Part shown: positions 59,027 to 64,000 of the stretch, in pieces
How positions within the stretch are numbered: position 1 is the stretch's first letter
Layout of the letters: each line of letters opens with the position of its first letter
Source: Clostridium algoriphilum
Lineage (GTDB): Bacteria; Bacillota; Clostridia; Clostridiales; Clostridiaceae
Direction: 5' to 3'
Assembly: GCF_020443705.1 (NCBI RefSeq)
Contig: NZ_JAIZZK010000016.1
Location: 28,217 to 92,216, forward strand
DNA length: 64,000 nt
Translations under genes and position numbers: made by a program
The notes under the pieces: model-generated
What the model saw: only the letters and a program-made list of their open reading frames with translations
Database searches by the model: none
What the model was told of the DNA's origin: nothing

Positions 59027-60007
59027 GTGATAATAAAATCAGAAACAAAAATAACTGGAGTCGGCGGTTATGTTCCAGAACATATTCTTACCAATTGTGA
59101 TTTGCAAAAGTTGGTAGATACAAGTGATGAATGGATTATTCGACGCACAGGCATAAGAAAAAGACATATCAGTAGTGAAACTGAAAATGCAAGTAATTTA
59201 GCTATAAAAGCTGTTGAAAATTTGATTGAAGTTTACGGAGCTGACGTGTCCGATGTAGACATGATAGTGGTTTCAACAACTAGCCCAGACCATATTGTCC
59301 CGAATGTAGCCTCATTAATTCAGGATCATTTTGGTATCAAAAAAACTGGTGTTATGGATATCAATGTAGCTTGCACAGGATATGTCTACGCCTTATCAGT
59401 AGCAAATGCATTTATTTCAATTGGGCAAAATAAAAAAATTCTAGTTATAGCAACTGAGACAATATCTAAACTTATTGATTATACAGATAGAAACACATGC
59501 ATACTTTTTGGTGACGGGGCGGCAGTATTTTTATTAGAAAAAACTGATGGAAAAGGCGCCTTCATTGCTACAAATTTCGAAACAAACGGCAGTGGGGCTG
59601 ATAGTATCTACTGTAGCAATCATTCAAAAAATATTGGGGGATCATCTATTATAAAGGAACATTGTATCGTTCAAAATGGTCGCGAAGTATATAGATACGT
59701 TATGAAAAATGTAGTAGAGGGTATTAGAACACTTTTAGAAACCTCTCAGCTCTCACTTTCAGATATTAAGTGGTTTGTACCTCACAGTGCAAATTTGCGT
59801 TTGATTGAAGGTATATGCAAACGTCTTGAGTATCCTATTGAGAAAACTTTAGTTAGTGTAACAGAATTCGGAAATACCTCAAGTGCGTCTATTCCTCTAG
59901 CTATTTGGTTAGCATTAAAAGAAAGCAAAGTAGCTTCAGGTGATAAGATACTACTTTACGGATTTGGTGGGGGACTTACTCATGGTGGAATTATTATTGA
60001 ATGGTAA
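59027..60007 (+). CDS. fabH: 3-oxoacyl-ACP synthase III (FabH)
   Basis: A 326-residue KAS III enzyme starting fatty-acid synthesis by condensing acyl-CoA with malonyl-ACP. The catalytic triad is visible: C116 in DINVACTGY, H253 in VPHSANLR, N283 in FGNTSSAS. It starts at GTG 59027 after AGGAGG. The gene stands outside any fab cluster, and some bacteria use extra FabH copies for branched-chain or secondary products, so a specialised role is possible. Cytoplasmic, full length. Confidence 0.93.
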   Translation: MIIKSETKITGVGGYVPEHILTNCDLQKLVDTSDEWIIRRTGIRKRHISSETENASNLAIKAVENLIEVYGADVSDVDMIVVSTTSPDHIVPNVASLIQDHFGIKKTGVMDINVACTGYVYALSVANAFISIGQNKKILVIATETISKLIDYTDRNTCILFGDGAAVFLLEKTDGKGAFIATNFETNGSGADSIYCSNHSKNIGGSSIIKEHCIVQNGREVYRYVMKNVVEGIRTLLETSQLSLSDIKWFVPHSANLRLIEGICKRLEYPIEKTLVSVTEFGNTSSASIPLAIWLALKESKVASGDKILLYGFGGGLTHGGIIIEW

Positions 60008-60094
60008 GAAGAAAATATATTAAGTTATGCTTAAGCCTCTTGTTTCGTTAATTATGCGATAAAACCTATTTAATATAATAAGTCTGAATAAAGC

Positions 60095-60128
60095 AAATGT
60101 CGTGAAAAGAGAGACTTTCACGACATTT
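60095..60128. terminator. Bidirectional terminator between fabH and mntH
   Basis: AAATGTCGTGAAA pairs with TTTCACGACATTT around an 8-nt loop, followed by ATTGTTTT on the plus strand and T-rich sequence on the other. Confidence 0.8.
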
Positions 60129-60134
60129 ATTGTT

Positions 60135-61433
60135 TTAAACCTTACCTGTAAATGTTAGGTACATGAGCACTGCATTTAGTAAAATTATAACCGCAGCTAT
60201 TAAACCACCAAAGAACTGCACTATACGTTTATTAACCAAAATACCCATTAAGTCTTTACGTTTAGCTATAGTTAACATTTGAAATATTGGGAATGGTAGA
60301 ATAAAACTAAGTGCAACCTGACTCAAAACAAGAGCATAAATCGGATTAATTCCGAGTGCAATTATAACCAAAGCTGGCATCATGGTTATAATTCTTCTAA
60401 CATTTATAGGTATGCTCAAATTAACAAACCCCTTCATAATAGTCTGACCTGCCATGGTTCCAACAGCAGAGGAGGATAGTCCTGATGCAAGTAATGCTAT
60501 TCCAAAGGCGCCACTTGATAGAGAACCTAATAATGGTTGTAAAGATGTATGAGCCTGTTCAATTGTATTTACTATAATTCCATTTCTATAAAAAACCGAA
60601 GCTGATACAACAACCATTGCAGCATTTACAATAAAAGCAATATTCATAGCTATAGTAATATCTATCTTTTCCATTTTCAAATGTCTTAATTTCCCTTCAT
60701 TTGACGAATTAGTACTTCTTTCCTGAACTAACTGTGAGTGATAATATACTACATGAGGCATAACTGTTGCACCAAGCATACCTACAGCAATAAATACAGC
60801 GGCACCATTGGGTAGCATAGGAATTAATGTATGAATGCCCACTTGAGTCCAATCTGGTTTAGCTAGAAATAATTCTATTGCATATGCGATACTGATTACG
60901 GTAACAAGTGCTGCTATTATGATTTCAACAACTCTCTGTCCATACTTTTCTAAATAGCAAATTATAAATGTTATAAGTCCCGTAAGAAGTCCTGCGTATA
61001 TCATAGGTATATGAAACAATAAATATAATCCTAATGTCCCCCCTAGAAACTCTGCCAAATCTGTTGCCATAGCACCTATTTCAGCGATAATCCAGAATAT
61101 CCAGTTTACTGACCTAGGGAATACCTTAGCACACATTTCAGGTAAATTATGTCCTGTGGCTATTCCTAGTTTAGCAGACATAGTCTGTAAGAATATAGCC
61201 AGTATGTTGCTCCATAAAATCACCCAAATGAGTGTATAGTTGAATTGTGACCCTCCACTTATATTAGTTGCGAAGTTACCTGGGTCAACATATGCAACAC
61301 TAACAACAAAAGCAGGCCCTATAAACGTCATTAACTGTTTTACCTTACTTAGCTTTTCCGTGCCATTATTTGTACCCTGCTTAGGAGCAGATAAACTATC
61401 ATTTATTAAGTTTTTATCACTTTCCATTTCCAT
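60135..61433 (-). CDS. mntH: Nramp-type divalent metal transporter
   Basis: A 432-residue protein with eleven membrane segments. The metal-site motif DPGNFATNI (helix 1) and MPHVVYYHSQLVQ (helix 6) are the family's signature positions. It takes up Mn2+ (or Fe2+) with protons. It is divergent from an MntR-type regulator and its upstream region carries repeated operator-like sequences. The first 35 residues are a soluble N-terminal extension rich in Asn and Lys. Starts at ATG 61433; a second in-frame ATG follows at once. Confidence 0.92.
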   Translation of the reverse strand: MEMESDKNLINDSLSAPKQGTNNGTEKLSKVKQLMTFIGPAFVVSVAYVDPGNFATNISGGSQFNYTLIWVILWSNILAIFLQTMSAKLGIATGHNLPEMCAKVFPRSVNWIFWIIAEIGAMATDLAEFLGGTLGLYLLFHIPMIYAGLLTGLITFIICYLEKYGQRVVEIIIAALVTVISIAYAIELFLAKPDWTQVGIHTLIPMLPNGAAVFIAVGMLGATVMPHVVYYHSQLVQERSTNSSNEGKLRHLKMEKIDITIAMNIAFIVNAAMVVVSASVFYRNGIIVNTIEQAHTSLQPLLGSLSSGAFGIALLASGLSSSAVGTMAGQTIMKGFVNLSIPINVRRIITMMPALVIIALGINPIYALVLSQVALSFILPFPIFQMLTIAKRKDLMGILVNKRIVQFFGGLIAAVIILLNAVLMYLTFTGKV

Positions 61434-61470
61434 AAGTTAACATCACCCTTCGTATTTAATTCTTTTGGTA

Positions 61471-61518
61471 TAACTAAAATTGTTATTGATAACTAAATTT
61501 GTTAGCCTAGACTAAATT
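61471..61518. promoter_or_regulatory. Operator-like repeats between mntH and mntR
   Basis: Two direct copies TAACTAAAATTGTTA (61471-61485) and TAACTAAATTTGTTA (61490-61504) are followed by TTAGCCTAGACTAAAT, which is a partial inverted repeat resembling DtxR/MntR boxes (TTAGnCTAnnCTAA type). It lies in the spacer of the divergent metal transporter and regulator genes. Confidence 0.6.
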
Positions 61519-61631
61519 CATTTCTGTAATACATATTATGCATGGTTTTTTTTAATGTTACGAAGGTAATTCTTTTATTTGTTTAAGCATATAATTTATT
61601 TAAAAGACTATAGCTTAAAGTAGGTGATAAT

Positions 61632-62096
61632 GTGTTGAAAAACGATTTTTATACTTTAAATGGATATATGAAAAAAGAAAAAAAATTTCTTACTCCGTCT
61701 ATGGAAGATTACCTTGAAATGATATATAGATTATCTTTAGATACAGGATTTACAAGGGTTAATGAACTATCTAATGCACTTAATGTCCAACCACCTTCGG
61801 CTACAAACATGGTACATAAATTAGCAGAACTGAAACTTTTAAAATATATAAAATATGGTGTTTTAGAACTAGAAGAGGATGGAAAGAAATTCGGAAAGGA
61901 ACTACTTAATCGTCATAATACTATAGAAAGTTTATTAAGAATACTTGATGTTTCAGAGTCTGATATTTTAGAAGAAACTGAAAAAATTGAACATACAATA
62001 AGTAATAAAACAACTAAATGTTTTCAAGATTTCGTACAATTTATTAAGGATAATCCTCAGATATTAATTAATTTTAAAACTTATAGAAAGACTTGA
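61632..62096 (+). CDS. mntR: MntR/DtxR family metal-dependent regulator
   Basis: A 154-residue regulator. The winged helix reads MEDYLEMIYRLSLDTGFTRV then ELSNALNVQPPSATNMVHKL, and the dimerisation part has HNTIESLLRILDVSESDILE with the ExxEH-type metal residues (EETEKIEH). It starts at GTG 61632 after AGGTGA. The fold without an SH3 domain and adjacency to mntH mark it as an MntR-type Mn2+ repressor that most likely controls mntH. Confidence 0.88.
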   Translation: MLKNDFYTLNGYMKKEKKFLTPSMEDYLEMIYRLSLDTGFTRVNELSNALNVQPPSATNMVHKLAELKLLKYIKYGVLELEEDGKKFGKELLNRHNTIESLLRILDVSESDILEETEKIEHTISNKTTKCFQDFVQFIKDNPQILINFKTYRKT

Positions 62097-62164
62097 TATA
62101 AATATTGTTTAAGATAATGTTATTGATAACTTATTTAACCCTTTAATATAATAAGAATGTGAAA

Positions 62165-62200
62165 AGTAAAATGTCGTGAAAATATAATTTCACGATATTT
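62165..62200. repeat. AAAATGTCGTGAAA hairpin repeat, copy 3
   Basis: AAATGTCGTGAAA-ATATAA-TTTCACGATATTT forms a hairpin with one mismatch. It is related to the hairpins at 58843 and 60095 and may terminate mntR. Confidence 0.65.
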
Positions 62201-62367
62201 AGTAAATCTCTATAACTAGCATATACCCTCATTGTTACATTTATGTATACCAGTATATACTATTTTAACTGCATAAAAGGTGTCTAATTGAGAAAATACA
62301 CTCCATTTATGCATTAAATGGTGAGAGGGCTTTTATGGTAAAATAATAAACTTAAAATTTTCTAAAC

Positions 62368-62400
62368 AAAAAAGGAGCTAAACTTTAAGCTCCTTTTTTG
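62368..62400 (-). terminator. Terminator of the DUF3231 gene
   Basis: AAAAAAGGAGCT pairs with AGCTCCTTTTTT around a short loop; T-runs on both strands make it bidirectional. Confidence 0.88.
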
Positions 62401-62416
62401 TGCATCCTTATTTATT

Positions 62417-63427
62417 TTATAATTTTGTAAGTTGATTTCTGTCTTCCATTTGAGGGGGCTCTTCCATCCATTTATGTTCAATCATTAATTTTCCGCCTTT
62501 TTTAGCATAATAAAATGTATCCTTTGTGATAAGTATAAGCTTAGAATGCAAATCACTTCTCAAACTAAAAGATGTACCGAGTGCGTTATAACCTATTGCT
62601 GAGCTGGATAACATACTGGTAATATACATCATAAGTTTATCTGAAAAGGGCGATTTAGTTGAATCTGTCGCTTTACCTGCCCATGTACTCGGAGGTTGAA
62701 TATCACTTTGTAATAATATATCACTTAATTTAGTAATAATCTTTTTAGCGAGTTCCTTACCTTCTATGAAGTATTTTTTAACTTCACTATCAATTGCAAC
62801 TTGCGCAAATCCTGTCATCAACTGCATACCAAAAATATTGTCCTCGATAGCTTCATTAAGAAAACCAACCTCAATTGTATTGAGTGAGCGTTTATCAGAA
62901 AAAGGATTAATTCCACTCATGTATTTTTTATCTTCAATAAATTCTACTTTATTTGGCATAGTTACATATGGTGGTCGTGCAAGCACGCCTTTTTTTAATA
63001 GATATTTTGTTGTGATAAAATAAAATTTATCGCAAGTATCGTAACTAATTTTATACAAATCATGAACTTCATCCATATATGACATAGCTGTATATACAGA
63101 GCAATGACCAAAATTTATCTTCAACATTTGGCGAAGAAACAATATGTTAAAAATGTCATCAAATAGAGGTGGTGCTTCTCTTATAACATCACGTTCATCG
63201 AATGCTACTGGAATAACTACTTTTTCATCATTAAATATTTTTACAAGTTTATTTGTTATATTTTGTCCCTCGGTAACAAAGTCAGTTACTATGTTTTGAG
63301 CCTCTTTCTCAATAGTTTTGTCTTTAAACAAATCGCACATTAGTATTATGCTTGACCTTGCGAAATAACTCATCCATAATGTACCTAATTCAGTTGAAGT
63401 TAATTGTATTTTTGCTTCGGTTGTCAT
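62417..63427 (-). CDS. DUF3231 family protein
   Basis: A 336-residue protein of two repeated helical bundles (residues 5-165 and 170-330), each with an ELGTLWMSYFARSSIIL-like or VGFLNEAIEDNIFGMQLMTG-like helix start. This is the DUF3231 architecture, common in spore-formers and of unknown function; a ferritin-like fold is inferred from the four-helix repeats. A GAAAGAAGG site precedes the ATG. Single gene with a terminator. Confidence 0.85.
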   Translation of the reverse strand: MTTEAKIQLTSTELGTLWMSYFARSSIILMCDLFKDKTIEKEAQNIVTDFVTEGQNITNKLVKIFNDEKVVIPVAFDERDVIREAPPLFDDIFNILFLRQMLKINFGHCSVYTAMSYMDEVHDLYKISYDTCDKFYFITTKYLLKKGVLARPPYVTMPNKVEFIEDKKYMSGINPFSDKRSLNTIEVGFLNEAIEDNIFGMQLMTGFAQVAIDSEVKKYFIEGKELAKKIITKLSDILLQSDIQPPSTWAGKATDSTKSPFSDKLMMYITSMLSSSAIGYNALGTSFSLRSDLHSKLILITKDTFYYAKKGGKLMIEHKWMEEPPQMEDRNQLTKL

Positions 63428-63538
63428 TTAAGCCCTTCTTTCTATTTGGATTTATAATATGAAAATAGTAGTATATACTGCTAAGCAAATAAAACATTAT
63501 GACTTAATATGAGTGCATATAACCTGATTTCTTAACAA

Positions 63539-63645
63539 TTATTTAGCTACACTTGTAGCTGATGATTTTCTATTCTTAATTTCAGCTAAAATAAAAACAA
63601 CGAAAGGTATCATCCTTGTCTTTCAGAAATAGCTTCAATTTTCAT
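63539..63645 (-). other. Two tiny overlapping frames behind a strong ribosome site
   Basis: GAAGGAGATATACATG drives an 11-codon peptide (MKIEAISERQG) whose stop overlaps the start of a 24-codon hydrophobic frame (MIPFVVFILAEIKNRK) by ATGA. Either two coupled micro-peptides or a single small membrane protein broken by a one-base change. No family recognised. Confidence 0.35.
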
Positions 63646-64000
63646 GTATATCTCCTTCGTTACAAAAACAGTACATATATATGAATTTTAACCAATATGC
63701 AAAGATTCTATTCTTACCCATAGCCATAAAAAAGAAAGCTAGAAATTCACAGAATTCATGCAATATAATAAAGTGTTATAGTGAATGCTTTTACTATTTG
63801 TATACAAGTGTTCAACTCTATAAACAGGAACGTAATTGAATATTGATGAATAATATATTATGGTTACTGATTTTAGTAAGCCGAAAAAATAAATGATAGT
63901 GTTAACTAACTTATGAAAAAACAGGAATGTAAATATTAGGGTTTTAATTGCACGTTGAAAAGTGAAAAAATACTTTGAAGAAATACAATGCAGTTTTGTT
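63646..64000. other. Right end of the window, no gene recognised
   Basis: AT-rich, with no frame supported by a ribosome site and no repeat of the families above. Confidence 0.5.

Overview
The window reads as chromosomal DNA of a low-GC, anaerobic, endospore-forming Firmicute of the Clostridium type. The evidence is the AT-rich sequence with purine-rich Shine-Dalgarno sites, an H-type small acid-soluble spore protein, DUF4317 and DUF3231 proteins, a tandem glycine riboswitch, glycerol/dihydroxyacetone genes, and a lysine-fermentation cluster (kamE, kamD, kamC, kamB, kdd, kal, kce). No rRNA or tRNA gene and no CRISPR array was seen.

Region by region. 1-2.8 kb: a flavin-reductase-like gene of visibly higher GC, then a MarR regulator plus cyclase operon with a readable promoter and operators. 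2.9-12.6 kb: an accessory zone of gene fragments, dispersed repeats, a stand-alone DUF262 protein, a broken NERD/zinc-finger gene in several copies, a coiled-coil membrane protein, and a two-gene unit pairing an EVE-like/HNH nuclease with a protein resembling uracil-DNA glycosylases. 12.7-16.9 kb: glycerol catabolism (gldA-dhaKL) with an AraC/PocR regulator and large palindromes. 17-27.3 kb: another decayed zone with remnants of mazF, an alpha/beta hydrolase, a HAD phosphatase and a PTS IIC, mixed with intact genes (phosphodiester glycosidase, RpiR regulator, peptide deformylase, DUF4317, spore protein, HAD phosphatase). 27.3-29.3 kb: a compact block of small unrecognised genes with a divergent Pro-rich/aromatic protein. 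29.4-49 kb: mostly housekeeping and transport genes (AgcS symporter under a glycine riboswitch, ABC-F protein behind a possible attenuator, DJ-1, Bax inhibitor, ECF S-component, radical SAM, pyridoxine kinase, K+ channel, FliB, YidC, EamA). 49-58.4 kb: lysine fermentation. 59-63.4 kb: FabH, MntH/MntR and DUF3231.

The most striking structure is a family of about two dozen short intergenic elements that begin TAGCAA and end TTGCTA. Each carries subterminal hairpins and most have a GGGGTC/GACCCC or CCCCCGGGGG core. They fall into interchangeable modules (about 72 bp, 88-224 bp, and 228 bp). They repeatedly lie exactly at the point where a gene is cut off (mazF, alpha/beta hydrolase, PTS IIC, NERD/zinc-finger copies, a transposase fragment), and their terminal TAG often supplies the stop codon of the fragment. 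The ends could be read as GCAA...TTGC flanked by duplicated TA, as in elements moved by IS630/Tc1-type transposases, but no such transposase is in the window.

How genes work together: PocR-type sensing probably controls glycerol oxidation (gldA) and dihydroxyacetone phosphorylation (dhaKL). KamDE, with KamBC as likely partner ATPases, Kdd, Kce and Kal cover the middle of lysine fermentation; lysine 2,3-aminomutase and the CoA-transferase are not in the window. MntR probably represses the divergent mntH. All assignments come from reading the sequence by eye; no database search was run.
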